DNA from: Nocardia higoensis NBRC 100133 | GTDB taxonomy: Bacteria; Actinomycetota; Actinomycetes; Mycobacteriales; Mycobacteriaceae | Assembly: GCF_000308595.1 (NCBI RefSeq) | Contig: NZ_BAGA01000091.1 | Span: 29,896-93,895, forward strand | Reading direction: 5' to 3' | DNA: 64,000 nt | Shown: positions 1 to 8,767 of the stretch, piece by piece | Layout: every line of letters starts with the position of its first letter | Numbering within the stretch: position 1 is the first letter of the stretch | Program-made: the position numbers and the translations under genes | Notes under the pieces: generated by a model | Database searches by the model: none | What the model was told of the DNA's origin: nothing | Seen by the model: only the letters and a program-made list of their open reading frames with translations

Positions 1-477
1 GGCGTGCCCTTCTATCTGCGCACCGGTAAACGCCTGGGGCGCCGGGTGACCGAGATCGCGGTGATCTTCAAACGCGCGCCCCACCTGCCCTTCGACCAGA
101 CCATGACCGAGGAACTCGGACAGAACGCGCTGGTCATCCGGGTGCAGCCGGACGAGGGCATCACCATGCGGTTCGGCTCCAAGGTGCCGGGCTCGAGTAT
201 GGAAGTCCGCGACGTCAATATGGATTTCAGTTACGGCGAGGCCTTCACCGAGTCCTCCCCCGAGGCCTACGAACGTCTGATCCTCGACGTGCTGCTCGGG
301 GTGCCCTCGTTGTTCCCGGTGAACGCGGAGGTCGAATTGTCCTGGCACATACTCGATCCGGTGCTCGAGCACTGGGCCGCGGACGGGGTGCCCGAGCCGT
401 ACGAGGCGGGCACCTGGGGACCGGTATCCGCCGACGAGATGCTCGCCCGCACCGGGCGGGAATGGCGGCGCCCGTGA
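1..477 (+). CDS. zwf: Glucose-6-phosphate dehydrogenase, C-terminal part (cut by window edge)
   Basis: Last 158 codons of glucose-6-phosphate 1-dehydrogenase, which oxidises glucose 6-phosphate to 6-phosphogluconolactone in the cytosol and feeds the oxidative pentose phosphate pathway. The frame is open from base 1; the nucleotide-binding domain and catalytic His lie outside. Visible are the family string PFYLRTGKRL at the left edge and the C-terminal alpha/beta region with conserved PSLFPVNAEVE. The TGA at 475-477 sits inside a GTGA overlap with opcA, so the two genes are translationally coupled. Identity rests on these strings plus the opcA and pgl neighbours, the standard actinobacterial order. 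Confidence 0.95.
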   Translation, partial: GVPFYLRTGKRLGRRVTEIAVIFKRAPHLPFDQTMTEELGQNALVIRVQPDEGITMRFGSKVPGSSMEVRDVNMDFSYGEAFTESSPEAYERLILDVLLGVPSLFPVNAEVELSWHILDPVLEHWAADGVPEPYEAGTWGPVSADEMLARTGREWRRP

Positions 478-1382
478 TCATCGACATGCCCGACACCACC
501 ACCGGCGCGGTCGCCAAGCGACTGGTGCAGTTGCGGGAGAGCTACGGCGTCGTCACCATGGGCCGGGTGCTGACCCTGGTGGTGTGCACGCTGGACAGCT
601 CCGAGGCCGAGGACGCCATCGACGCCGCCAACGACGCCAGCCGCGAGCATCCCTGTCGCGTGGTGGTTCTCGCGCGCGGCGACCGCGACGCGGAGACCAA
701 ACTCGACGCCCAGATCCGCGTCGGCGGCGACGCGGGCGCGGCCGAGGTGATCGTGCTGCGGCTGGCCGGAGAACTGGTCAGTCACGAGAGCAGCGTGGTG
801 GTGCCTTTCCTGCTGCCCGACACCCCGGTGGTGGCGTGGTGGCCGCGCGGCGCGCCGGAGTTCCCGTCCCGGGATTCGGTGGGAAGGCTGGCCACGCGCC
901 GCATCACCGACGCCACCTACGCCGCCGATCCGCAGAACACCATCCGCGGCAGGCACGCCTCCTACGCACCCGGCGACACCGATCTGGCCTGGAGCCGGAT
1001 CACCTATTGGCGGGCACTGCTGACCGCGTCACTGGACGAACCGCCCTACGAGCCGGTCGAATCGGTGACCATCTCCGGCCTGCGCGAGGAACCCGCCCTC
1101 GACATGCTGGCCGGCTGGCTGGCGAGCCGCCTGAACTGCCCCGTCCGGCGACGCACCGGACCGCTGGAAGTGCGGCTGCACCGTCCCACCGTCTCGATCG
1201 GCATCACCCGCCCGCAGACCGGGCGTACCGCGACCTTGACCCGCTCCGGCGACCCCGACCAGCGGATCGCACTGGCGCGCAGGGAAACTCGTGACTGCCT
1301 CGCCGAAGATATGCGCCGCCTGGACGCGGACGAAATCTATCGCGAGGCACTCGCCGGAATGGAGAAGGTGATCTATGAGTGA
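474..1382 (+). CDS. opcA: Glucose-6-phosphate dehydrogenase assembly protein OpcA
   Basis: OpcA-family protein (302 aa from this start), an actinobacterial/cyanobacterial factor needed for assembly or activation of Zwf. I chose GTG at 474 because it forms a GTGA overlap with the zwf stop and gives V-IIDMPDTTT, matching the usual MIVDLPDTTT-type N-terminus of mycobacterial OpcA; an ATG at 462 would add four residues. Conserved features include the segment GRVLTLVV near residue 30 and VVAWWPRGAP around residue 122. It sits between zwf and pgl with overlaps at both ends, as expected for one operon supplying NADPH. Confidence 0.93.
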   Translation: MIIDMPDTTTGAVAKRLVQLRESYGVVTMGRVLTLVVCTLDSSEAEDAIDAANDASREHPCRVVVLARGDRDAETKLDAQIRVGGDAGAAEVIVLRLAGELVSHESSVVVPFLLPDTPVVAWWPRGAPEFPSRDSVGRLATRRITDATYAADPQNTIRGRHASYAPGDTDLAWSRITYWRALLTASLDEPPYEPVESVTISGLREEPALDMLAGWLASRLNCPVRRRTGPLEVRLHRPTVSIGITRPQTGRTATLTRSGDPDQRIALARRETRDCLAEDMRRLDADEIYREALAGMEKVIYE

Positions 1383-2163
1383 GACACCCGCCGGCCGTTA
1401 CGCCGACCAGAAACGTCGCGTCGCGGCAAGTTTCCCCGCCGACACCGTGCAGGTGCATCCCGATACCGAGGCGCTGGTGAACGCCGCGGCCCGCCGCTTC
1501 GTGGAGGTCGTGGTGGCCGCCCAGGCGGCGCGCGGCTCCGCCTCGGTGGTGCTGACCGGTGGCGGCACCGGTATCGGCCTGCTCGCGCAGGTGCGCCGCG
1601 AACCGGGCGATATCGACTGGTCGGCACTGGACGTGTTCTGGGGCGACGAACGTTTCGTGCCCGCGGGAGATCCGGAGCGCAACGAACTCCAGGCGCGTGA
1701 AGCCCTGCTCGACCACGTGCCCGTCGACCCGCACCGAGTGCACATCGTGGCGACCAGCGACGGCGAGTACCCCGATCCGGTCGAGGCGGCCGCGGAGTAC
1801 TCGGCGGCGGTGCACGCCCATCTCGAGGAGCACGGCGCCTTCGATCTGCACCTGCTCGGCATGGGCGGCGAGGGTCACGTGAACTCGCTGTTCCCGGACA
1901 CCGACGCCGTGCGCGAGGAGCACGAACTCGTCGTCGCGGTGACCGATTCGCCCAAGCCGCCCGCGGTCCGGGTGACGTTGACGCTGCCCGCGGTGCGCAA
2001 GGCTCGCCACGTCGTGCTGGTCGTCGGCGGCGCGGCCAAGGCCGAGGCAGTCGTGGCCGCGCTGAACGGCGCCGAGCCGGTCGACATTCCGGCGGCGGGC
2101 GCGCGCGGCGCGGAATCCACCACCTGGCTGCTCGACGAAGAGGCCGCGTCCGCGCTGCGCTGA
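1375..2163 (+). CDS. pgl: 6-phosphogluconolactonase
   Basis: Hydrolyses 6-phosphogluconolactone, the product of Zwf, to 6-phosphogluconate (262 aa, normal length, DevB/Pgl family). Motifs: LTGGGTG at 60-66, the DVFWGDERFVP signature at 86-96 and LLGMGGEGH around 160-168, which carries the family's catalytic His. The ATG lies 8 nt inside opcA, so translation is probably coupled. It is the last gene of the zwf-opcA-pgl run in this direction; the next plus-strand gene has its own ribosome-binding site 55 bp away and an unrelated role. Confidence 0.95.
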   Translation: MSETPAGRYADQKRRVAASFPADTVQVHPDTEALVNAAARRFVEVVVAAQAARGSASVVLTGGGTGIGLLAQVRREPGDIDWSALDVFWGDERFVPAGDPERNELQAREALLDHVPVDPHRVHIVATSDGEYPDPVEAAAEYSAAVHAHLEEHGAFDLHLLGMGGEGHVNSLFPDTDAVREEHELVVAVTDSPKPPAVRVTLTLPAVRKARHVVLVVGGAAKAEAVVAALNGAEPVDIPAAGARGAESTTWLLDEEAASALR

Positions 2164-2227
2164 TGCGCGCAGCCCGGATCGGCCGCCGGTCCGCTCGGGT
2201 ACCACGCAGATCCGGGAGGTGCGATCG

Positions 2228-4483
2228 ATGAGCGGCACCGATTCCGCGGGTGCGGCGCTGGACGAGGCGTTCCGGTCCGCCGTCGGCACGCTCGCGCCGC
2301 CCGCGGTCCCGGCCCCGCTCCCACCGGGATACACCGCCGTCGATCTGCGGAAGCTGTTCGACGGGCAGGCCGCGAGCAGACACCTGGATCTGACCGCCCG
2401 GCGGCTCGGCGCGGCACGGGAAGGCTTCTACAGCATCGGTTCCTCGGGGCACGAGGGCAATGTCGCGCTGGCGGCCGCGACCCGGCCCACCGATCCGGCT
2501 CTCCTGCACTACCGATCCGGCGCGTTCTTCCTGCACCGTGCCCGCCGCGCCGGCGTCTCCGATCCCGCCCGCGACGTGCTGCGCGGCGTCGTCGCCTCAT
2601 CCGCCGACCCCATCTCGGGTGGGCGGCACAAGGTGTTCGGCAGCGCGGCCGCCCACGTCATCCCGCAGACCTCCACCATCGCCTCGCACCTGCCGCGCGC
2701 CGTCGGCCTCGCCTTCGCTCTCGACCGCGCCCACCGCGCCGGACTCGAACCGTCCTGGCCCGCCGACGCGATCGTGTTGTGCACCTTCGGCGACGCCTCC
2801 GCGAACCATTCCACCGCGACCGGCGCGATCAACGCCGCCCTGCACACCGCCTACCAGGGTGCGCCCGTGCCGATTCTGTTCGTCTGCGAGGACAACGGCC
2901 TCGGCATCAGCGTCCCCACTCCCCCGGGCTGGATCCAGCATGCCTACGGCTCCCGCCCCGGCTTGCTCTATCTCGGCGCAGACGCCTGCGACCTCCGCGA
3001 CGTCCTGGCCGCCTGCACCACGGCCGTCGACCACGTCCGCGCCCACCGCACCCCCGTCTTCCTGCATCTGCGTACCGTCCGCCTGCTCGGCCACGCGGGC
3101 TCGGACCTCGAAGCCGCCTACCGCCGCCCCGCCGACATCGCCGCCGATCTCGGCCGCGATCCGCTCTTGGCGACCGCCCGCCTGCTCGTCGAGACCGGCA
3201 CCGCCGAACCCGCCGCCCTGCTCGACCGCTACGACGAGATCGCCGCCCGCGTCGCTCGGACCGCCGAATCCGTGTGTGCCGAACCGAAGCTCGACACCAC
3301 CGCGGCAGTGACGGCGCCCCTGGCGCCGGCTCGTCCCGAGGCCGTCCGCGCCGATGTCCTGCGGGGACGGCCGATGTCGCCGAGTGCTGCGCCCCGGCGC
3401 CGAGGTGATCGGCCTGCCCTTGGTCCTTCCCGCGCCGCGGGCGTGGCCGCGCCCGACGATCCGCCGGTCACGCTCGCGCAGGCGATCGACGCGACGCTCG
3501 CGTCGCTGCTGGAGCGCGACCGCGATGTGCTCGTCTTCGGCGAGGACGTCGGCCGCAAGGGCGGGGTGTACGGCGTGACCAAGGGCTTGCGGGCCCGCTT
3601 CGGCCCGCGCCGGGTCTTCGACACGATCCTCGACGAACAGAGCGTCCTCGGCACAGCGCTGGGCGCGGGCCTGGCCGGATTCGTGCCGATACCGGAGATC
3701 CAGTACCTCGCCTATGTGCACAATGCCGCCGACCAATTACGCGGCGAGGCAGCCACTCTCGGCTTCTTCTCCGCGGGCCGCTATCGCAACCCGATGGTGG
3801 TGCGCATCGCCGGGCTGGCCTACCAGAAGGGCTTCGGCGGTCACTTCCACAACGACAACTCGCTGGCCGCCCTGCGCGACATCCCCGGTCTGGTGCTCGC
3901 CGTGCCCGCCCGAGCCGACGACGCCGCCGCCCTGCTGCGCACCTGCGTGTCCGCCGCCCGGGTGGACGGCCGGGTGTGTGTGCTGCTCGAGCCGATCGCG
4001 CTCTACCACTCCCGCGACCTGTTCCCGGGCGACGGCGCCTGGGCCGCGCCGGCGAACGACCCCGAGCACGTCGAGATCGGTCGTGCCCGCTGCTACGGCG
4101 AGGGAACGGACCTGACCATCGTCACCTTCGGCAACGGCGTGCCGATGAGCCTGCGCGTCGCCGCCCGGCTGGCCGCCGACGGCATCCACGCCCGCGTCCT
4201 GGATCTGCGCTGGCTGGCTCCGCTGCCGCTCGCGGACCTGGCGCACCACGCCGCCGCCACCGGCCGGGTGCTCGTCGCAGACGAAACCCGCCGCAGCGGA
4301 GGTGTTTCCGAGGCGATCTGCACGGCCCTCGTCGACGCCGGGTTCCGGGGCGCGCTGTCCCGGGTCACCGCCGAGGACAGCTTCGTCCCGCTCGGGCCGG
4401 CCACAGCGGCGGTCCTGCTCGACGAGGCCACGATCGAAGCGGCCGCGCGGGCGATTCGACCGGCCACGGCCCCGGACTCGTAG
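2228..4483 (+). CDS. Fused alpha-beta E1 component of a 2-oxoacid dehydrogenase-type enzyme
   Basis: A 751-residue protein joining an E1-alpha-like half (about 35-350) and an E1-beta/transketolase-like half (about 414-740). The alpha half carries the thiamine diphosphate motif: GDAS at 188 with the closing Asn of CEDNGLGIS at 223. The beta half shows VLVFGEDVGRKGGVYG and a transketolase C-terminal domain. The start is ATG 2228: GGAGGT at 2215-2220 is an ideal Shine-Dalgarno for it and would overlap a GTG at 2219. It presumably decarboxylates a branched-chain or related 2-oxo acid. No E2, E3 or lipoyl domain is nearby, so partner and substrate are unknown. The Pro/Ala-rich linker (about 360-412) supports a real fusion. 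Confidence 0.82.
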   Translation: MSGTDSAGAALDEAFRSAVGTLAPPAVPAPLPPGYTAVDLRKLFDGQAASRHLDLTARRLGAAREGFYSIGSSGHEGNVALAAATRPTDPALLHYRSGAFFLHRARRAGVSDPARDVLRGVVASSADPISGGRHKVFGSAAAHVIPQTSTIASHLPRAVGLAFALDRAHRAGLEPSWPADAIVLCTFGDASANHSTATGAINAALHTAYQGAPVPILFVCEDNGLGISVPTPPGWIQHAYGSRPGLLYLGADACDLRDVLAACTTAVDHVRAHRTPVFLHLRTVRLLGHAGSDLEAAYRRPADIAADLGRDPLLATARLLVETGTAEPAALLDRYDEIAARVARTAESVCAEPKLDTTAAVTAPLAPARPEAVRADVLRGRPMSPSAAPRRRGDRPALGPSRAAGVAAPDDPPVTLAQAIDATLASLLERDRDVLVFGEDVGRKGGVYGVTKGLRARFGPRRVFDTILDEQSVLGTALGAGLAGFVPIPEIQYLAYVHNAADQLRGEAATLGFFSAGRYRNPMVVRIAGLAYQKGFGGHFHNDNSLAALRDIPGLVLAVPARADDAAALLRTCVSAARVDGRVCVLLEPIALYHSRDLFPGDGAWAAPANDPEHVEIGRARCYGEGTDLTIVTFGNGVPMSLRVAARLAADGIHARVLDLRWLAPLPLADLAHHAAATGRVLVADETRRSGGVSEAICTALVDAGFRGALSRVTAEDSFVPLGPATAAVLLDEATIEAAARAIRPATAPDS

Positions 4484-4610
4484 ACCTCGATCACGCTGCG
4501 GCGATCCCGCACCCCCGGCTCGGTCGGCTCCGGCGGACCAGCGCGTCACCGGTGCCGCCGCCCACGGCGCAGGGGAGGCGGGCCGACAGGGGTGTTCCCG
4601 CCGGGTCGCG

Positions 4611-5732
4611 TCATTCGAACTGGCCGGTGCCCAACAGCACCGTGGTGAGCAGTCGTACCAGTTCGGCCTGGCGATGCGTGCCGGACTTGTCGAACACGTG
4701 CTGCAGATGGGTGCGGGCGGTGTTCACGGAGACGGCCAGATCCTCGGCTATCGCGCGCAATCCCGCGCCGCGCAGGGCGGCCGCGGCGACCCGCGCCTCC
4801 GCTCCGGTCAAGCCGTAGAGCTGCCGCAGTGTCTCACCCCCGCCCCGGGTTTCACGCTCCGGGTCGACGACGACGACCACGGCGGCGCGCTCGTCCTCGG
4901 GTGCGCAGGCCGATTCCAGCGGCAGCACGAGCAGTGCGTACGGGGTCCGGCCGCCGGGCCGGGGCATCAGGTAGCGCCCGCCCGCGCGCGGTCCGGTCGT
5001 TCGCGTGGCTGCGGCGATCAGCGCGCGCAGGTTCGCGGCGGCGACGCTGTCGGTCGACTCCAGGTGGCCGCGACGACCGATCGCGAGGCCGTCGCGCGCC
5101 GCCAGGACGGCCGAGGCCGCCGGATTCCGGTAGCCGATCACACCGCCCGCGGTCACCACGAGCACTCCGTGGCGGTAGCGTTCGAGCACTTCCGTTACGC
5201 GTCGGCGTGCCGAATCCGCCTCCACGAGGCGGGATTGCGCGGTCACGGCGTGGCGCAGGTGCGGCAGCAGCAGCCGTATCGTCGGCGCGGCCCGCGCGTG
5301 GTCGAGATCTCGGTCGTGGTCGGGATACAGGGCGAGCCAGGCGATCCGGTCGCCGTCGGCGACCACGGTGAGCATGCCGTTGCCGAGCCCGTGCGGCGCC
5401 AGCCAGCCGCTGAAGAACGGGTGCCTGCGCAGGTATCCGGGCTCCAGCAATTCCTCGCAGGTGGTGACCAGGCCTGCCGGTGCCTGCGCGAGCGCGGTCG
5501 CGATCGGGTCGATGCGCCAGAAGCGGGCGTTGTAGGTTCGGCGGAGTTCGCCGGCTCCGGTCGAGCATGCCGTCATCGTCCGGCAATTCGGCGCGCCGAC
5601 GATCAAAGCGCCCCGATCGGCGCCCACCGCCGCGACGAGATCGTCCATCGCGTTGGCCCAGTCGGCCGGATGCAGCGCGGCGCGCTCGATGCGCGCCACG
5701 ATCTCGGAAAACCTCTCGACCGTCATCGTCAT
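4611..5732 (-). CDS. LuxR-type HTH transcriptional regulator
   Basis: A 373-residue regulator with a C-terminal LuxR/NarL-type helix-turn-helix: GLTGAEARVAAAAL leads into IAEDLAVSVNTARTHLQHVF and KSGTHRQAELVRLL. The roughly 300-residue N-terminal part may hold a PAS/GAF-like sensor, but no phosphoacceptor receiver signature is visible. I used ATG 5732 (MTMTVERFSEIV) because the longer frame to 5846 adds an unconvincing Arg-rich leader; ATG 5726 is also possible. It is convergent with the fused E1 gene and divergent from the lysin-like gene at 5946, so the shared upstream region is a candidate target. No ligand can be proposed. Confidence 0.8.
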   Translation of the reverse strand: MTMTVERFSEIVARIERAALHPADWANAMDDLVAAVGADRGALIVGAPNCRTMTACSTGAGELRRTYNARFWRIDPIATALAQAPAGLVTTCEELLEPGYLRRHPFFSGWLAPHGLGNGMLTVVADGDRIAWLALYPDHDRDLDHARAAPTIRLLLPHLRHAVTAQSRLVEADSARRRVTEVLERYRHGVLVVTAGGVIGYRNPAASAVLAARDGLAIGRRGHLESTDSVAAANLRALIAAATRTTGPRAGGRYLMPRPGGRTPYALLVLPLESACAPEDERAAVVVVVDPERETRGGGETLRQLYGLTGAEARVAAAALRGAGLRAIAEDLAVSVNTARTHLQHVFDKSGTHRQAELVRLLTTVLLGTGQFE

Positions 5733-5860
5733 GTGAAATAACCTGCGGTACAGGAAAAACGGCGGGTTCGGCACGGAGCATCGGGCCTCGAGCCGCGGTA
5801 CGCGCGAGTGACCCGCTACTCGATTCTTCCACCCCGGCGATTTCACCGTGGGCCTTCGCT

Positions 5861-5878
5861 CTCATCGGTTCGGATGAG
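5861..5878. promoter_or_regulatory. Inverted repeat between luxR-type gene and lysin-like gene
   Basis: CTCATC (5861-5866) and GATGAG (5873-5878) are perfect 6-bp arms around a 6-nt spacer, 68 bp before the lysin-like start and inside the 213-bp divergent intergenic region. It could be an operator for the adjacent LuxR-type regulator or a leader hairpin; the sequence alone cannot decide. Confidence 0.3.
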
Positions 5879-5945
5879 GACAGCGCAGCGCGAATCCTGT
5901 TCTACTCGAGGAGCAACCGCATCGCTACCCGATGGAGGTTCTCCC

Positions 5946-7694
5946 ATGCCGACGGCAGTCGATTTCGCCGCACGCCTGATAGATCCGGCCGCCATCAAGG
6001 CGGCCGGGCACAGCGCCGTTCTGGTCTACGTGTCCCCGAGCAGACCCGGCGCCGACTTCGGCGCCAAGCCGGTGACCAGAGAGTACGCCGAACGCCTTCG
6101 CGCGGCCGGGCTCGATGTGGTGTCGATCTGGCAGTTCGGCAAGCCGGGCGATGCGCGTTCCCCCTCGGACTGGACCACCGGTTTCGACGGCGGACGCCGA
6201 ATGGGGCTGCAGGCCGCGCAGATTCACACGGCCGCGGGCGGACCCGAACGCGCCCCCATCTTCTTCGCGGTGGACGAGGACATCTCCCTGCAGCAGTGGA
6301 ACACCGGGGCGGTGCACTTCTTCCGCGGCGTGAACGAGGTCCTCGGCCGCGAACGCACCGGCATCTACGGCTCGTCCAGGGTGTGTGCGTGGGCGATCGA
6401 GGACGACGTCATCGGCCGGTCCACGGACGCGGGCAAGCGCTGGGCCTGGCAGACCCGCGCGTGGTCGGGCAATCGGCTCGACACCCCCGAAGCCGTGCTG
6501 TACCAGCGCGTCATCGACACCCCGGCCAACCCGGGACCACTCATCGACGGCAGTTCGGTCGACGTCGACGACATCCTCGCCGCCGACTACGGGCAGTGGT
6601 CCCTCGATCGCGGAAGGCACCTCGTGACACCTCCGGAATTCACCGAACTCGACCGGATGGGCAACTCCCGCTCCTCGCGCTGGGGCGCCCGCATCACCAA
6701 TTTCCTGCTGCACACCCAAGAGGGGAACGGGACAGCGGAATCACTGGCCGGCTACCTGAACAACCCGGCCAACAGCGTCTCCTACCACTACACATTGCGC
6801 GATGCGATCCTCTGCGATGTGGTGGACACCGATTACGCCTCGTGGTCGGTGCTCGACGCCAACAGCCAGACCATCAATCTGTGCTTCGCGGGCAGCCGCG
6901 CCGCCTGGTCGCGCGAGCAGTGGCTGGCCGTCGAGGGCGATCTGCGGATCGCGGCGTGGGTGGCCGTGCAGGACGCGAAGAAGTACGGCTTCGCGGCCGA
7001 TGTCATCGCCCCGCCCTACACCAGGCGCGACGGCATCTCCGACCACAAGTACGTCACCCAATGCCTCGGCATCGGTACCCACACCGACGTCGGTTTCCAG
7101 TTCCCCTGGGACGTCTTCGCCCGGCACGTCCGGGAATTCGCCGACGGCACGGGTCCGGTGCAGGTGCCCGGCGCGATCGACGCCAAGGCCGCGGTGACCC
7201 CGTGGCTCGGCGCGCGGCTGGGGCCGCCCGGGGAACAGCGGACCCCCGACGGGGTGGGCCGTTTCGTCAGGTACGAGCACGGCTACGTGTACTGGCATCC
7301 GTCCACCGGCGCGCACCCGATCCCCGAGTCGCTGTTCGGCAAGTACGCCGAACTCGGCTGGGAGGCCGGACCGCTGGGTTACCCCATCACCGATCCCACG
7401 ACGCTGCGCGACCCGGACGGCCGGGCGTGGGGTGAGGTGCAGGGTTTCCAGCAGGGGGCGCTGTATCACCGGACCGGCGAGCCGGTGTATCACCTGCACG
7501 GCGAGATCCGGGAACGCTGGAACCGCAGCGGTTTCGAGAACGGGCCGCTCGGCTGGGCCACTTCCGACGAGATCCCCTTCGACACCGGCGCCTACCAGGA
7601 ATTCGACCACGGCCGGATCTACTGGACGCCGAAGCAGACGCTCGCGCTGCGCCGGGTCGGCGATGTCGACGAACCGCTGCAGGACACGCGCTGA
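5946..7694 (+). CDS. Three-domain cell-wall hydrolase-like protein: DUF1906 + amidase + LGFP repeats
   Basis: 582 residues. N-terminal part (about 1-215) resembles the Rv2525c-type glycoside-hydrolase-like fold (DUF1906): VLVYVSPSRPGADFG, FFAVDEDIS, GIYGS. The middle (about 235-395) is an N-acetylmuramoyl-L-alanine amidase-2/PGRP-like domain with a plausible zinc set: His256 (LLHTQEG), His367 (SDHKYV) and His379/Asp381 (THTDVGFQFPW). The C-terminus carries LGFP repeats (GWEAGPLGYPITD, GFENGPLGWATSD), which bind actinobacterial envelopes. ATG 5946 is set by GGAGG at 5934-5938. No signal peptide or membrane segment is visible, odd for a wall enzyme; the layout recalls actinophage endolysins, but no holin or phage gene is near. 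Domain calls are by eye. Confidence 0.82.
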   Translation: MPTAVDFAARLIDPAAIKAAGHSAVLVYVSPSRPGADFGAKPVTREYAERLRAAGLDVVSIWQFGKPGDARSPSDWTTGFDGGRRMGLQAAQIHTAAGGPERAPIFFAVDEDISLQQWNTGAVHFFRGVNEVLGRERTGIYGSSRVCAWAIEDDVIGRSTDAGKRWAWQTRAWSGNRLDTPEAVLYQRVIDTPANPGPLIDGSSVDVDDILAADYGQWSLDRGRHLVTPPEFTELDRMGNSRSSRWGARITNFLLHTQEGNGTAESLAGYLNNPANSVSYHYTLRDAILCDVVDTDYASWSVLDANSQTINLCFAGSRAAWSREQWLAVEGDLRIAAWVAVQDAKKYGFAADVIAPPYTRRDGISDHKYVTQCLGIGTHTDVGFQFPWDVFARHVREFADGTGPVQVPGAIDAKAAVTPWLGARLGPPGEQRTPDGVGRFVRYEHGYVYWHPSTGAHPIPESLFGKYAELGWEAGPLGYPITDPTTLRDPDGRAWGEVQGFQQGALYHRTGEPVYHLHGEIRERWNRSGFENGPLGWATSDEIPFDTGAYQEFDHGRIYWTPKQTLALRRVGDVDEPLQDTR

Positions 7695-7748
7695 CGCGGC
7701 CGGGGTGTCGGATCGCCCCGACCGACGGTCAGGGTACAGGCTGGACCC

Positions 7749-8405
7749 ATGACACAGTCACCCGAGAACTGGAACAGCGTCTACGACAACGACAACGCCC
7801 CCTGGGTGATCGGGGAACCGCAGCCCGCGATCCTGGAGCTGGAGCGGGCGGGATGGATCCGCGGCCGGGTGCTCGATCCCGGCGCGGGCACGGGTGAGCA
7901 CACCATCGCGCTGACGAAGCTCGGCTACGACGTGCTCGGCATCGACCTCTCGCCCAGCGCGGTGGAGCGGGCCCGGCGCAATGCCGCCGACAAGGGCGTG
8001 CCCACGGCTCGGTTCGAGGTGGTCGACGTGCTCACCCTCGCCGACACCGGCGGTGCGGAACTGGGCGTCTTCGACACCGTGGTCGACAGCGCGCTGTTCC
8101 ACGTCTTCGGCACCGAGCCCGAGGCCAGGGCCACCTATGTGCGCGGACTGCACCGGGTGTGCGTGCCCGGCGGGCTGGTGCACATCCTGGCGCTCTCCGA
8201 CGCCGAGCCCGGGTTCGGACCGCGCATCGGCGAGTCGATCCTGCGGGACTCCTTCACCGACGGATGGGAGTTCGAGGATCTGAGTACCACGACCTACCGC
8301 GGCCGGGTCACCGAACTCGTGGCGCAGGAGGCCGAGCGCCTGCACCTGCCCACCGAGGGGCCGGTCGACACCGCGGCGTGGCTGGCACGCATCCGCCGTC
8401 GCTGA
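7749..8405 (+). CDS. Class I SAM-dependent methyltransferase
   Basis: A 218-residue Rossmann-fold methyltransferase. Motif I is VLDPGAGTGEHT (about residues 39-50), followed by the acidic residue in GIDLSPSAVERA and the motif III/IV region FDTVVDSALFHVF. The family (thiopurine-methyltransferase-like or ubiquinone-biosynthesis-type small methyltransferases) methylates small molecules; the substrate cannot be inferred. It follows the lysin-like gene after 54 bp with no strong ribosome-binding site, so it may be read from its own short-leader transcript. Confidence 0.85.
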   Translation: MTQSPENWNSVYDNDNAPWVIGEPQPAILELERAGWIRGRVLDPGAGTGEHTIALTKLGYDVLGIDLSPSAVERARRNAADKGVPTARFEVVDVLTLADTGGAELGVFDTVVDSALFHVFGTEPEARATYVRGLHRVCVPGGLVHILALSDAEPGFGPRIGESILRDSFTDGWEFEDLSTTTYRGRVTELVAQEAERLHLPTEGPVDTAAWLARIRRR

Positions 8406-8767
8406 TCGATCCCGGGCCGTCGCGACCGCCACCCACTCGCCCAGGCGGAAGACCCGATTTCATAACGATCAAGCAACGAGACAGGGGCTCCGCAACCTAT
8501 TCGTTATCGATGGCCGGCTACATATTTCCCGTCGTCACAGGTCCGGCGCTCAGCGCGTGTACGGACAGATGCATGATTCGCTCGCGCGTGCAGCGGCAAG
8601 GCCCCCGACGTGCCCGCGAGCCGCGAGTGTGGCAGCATCCTCGTCGAGGCCGGGGTCCGAGAAATCAGGCGGGCACCGGTCGGCTGGTCCGGAGGCGGCT
8701 CCGGGTTCTCCCGGAGCCGCCCCACCGACATCGCGGCCACCGTTGCGACGGACCGGCCGCCCGGCTC
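8406..8767. other. Gene-free interval (362 bp) between convergent genes
   Basis: Lies between the convergent methyltransferase and MFS exporter stops. It holds a strong hairpin (8694-8721) and a patch of lower GC near 8455-8535 in which ATAACGA and TCGTTAT form a 7-bp inverted repeat about 35 nt apart. Short open frames here lack ribosome-binding sites and family resemblance. I saw no RNA gene. Confidence 0.5.
8694..8721 (-). terminator. Hairpin downstream of MFS exporter
   Basis: A perfect 12-bp stem, GGCGGCTCCGGG (8694-8705) with CCCGGAGCCGCC (8710-8721), around a TTCT loop, 46 bp past the MFS stop on the minus strand. There is no U-tract, which is common for actinobacterial terminators. 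It could also stop read-through from the plus-strand methyltransferase gene. Confidence 0.6.

Noticed and set aside
5946..8405. Prophage remnant
   Set aside because: The lysin-like gene is the only phage-flavoured gene; no integrase, structural genes or attachment repeats were seen nearby.
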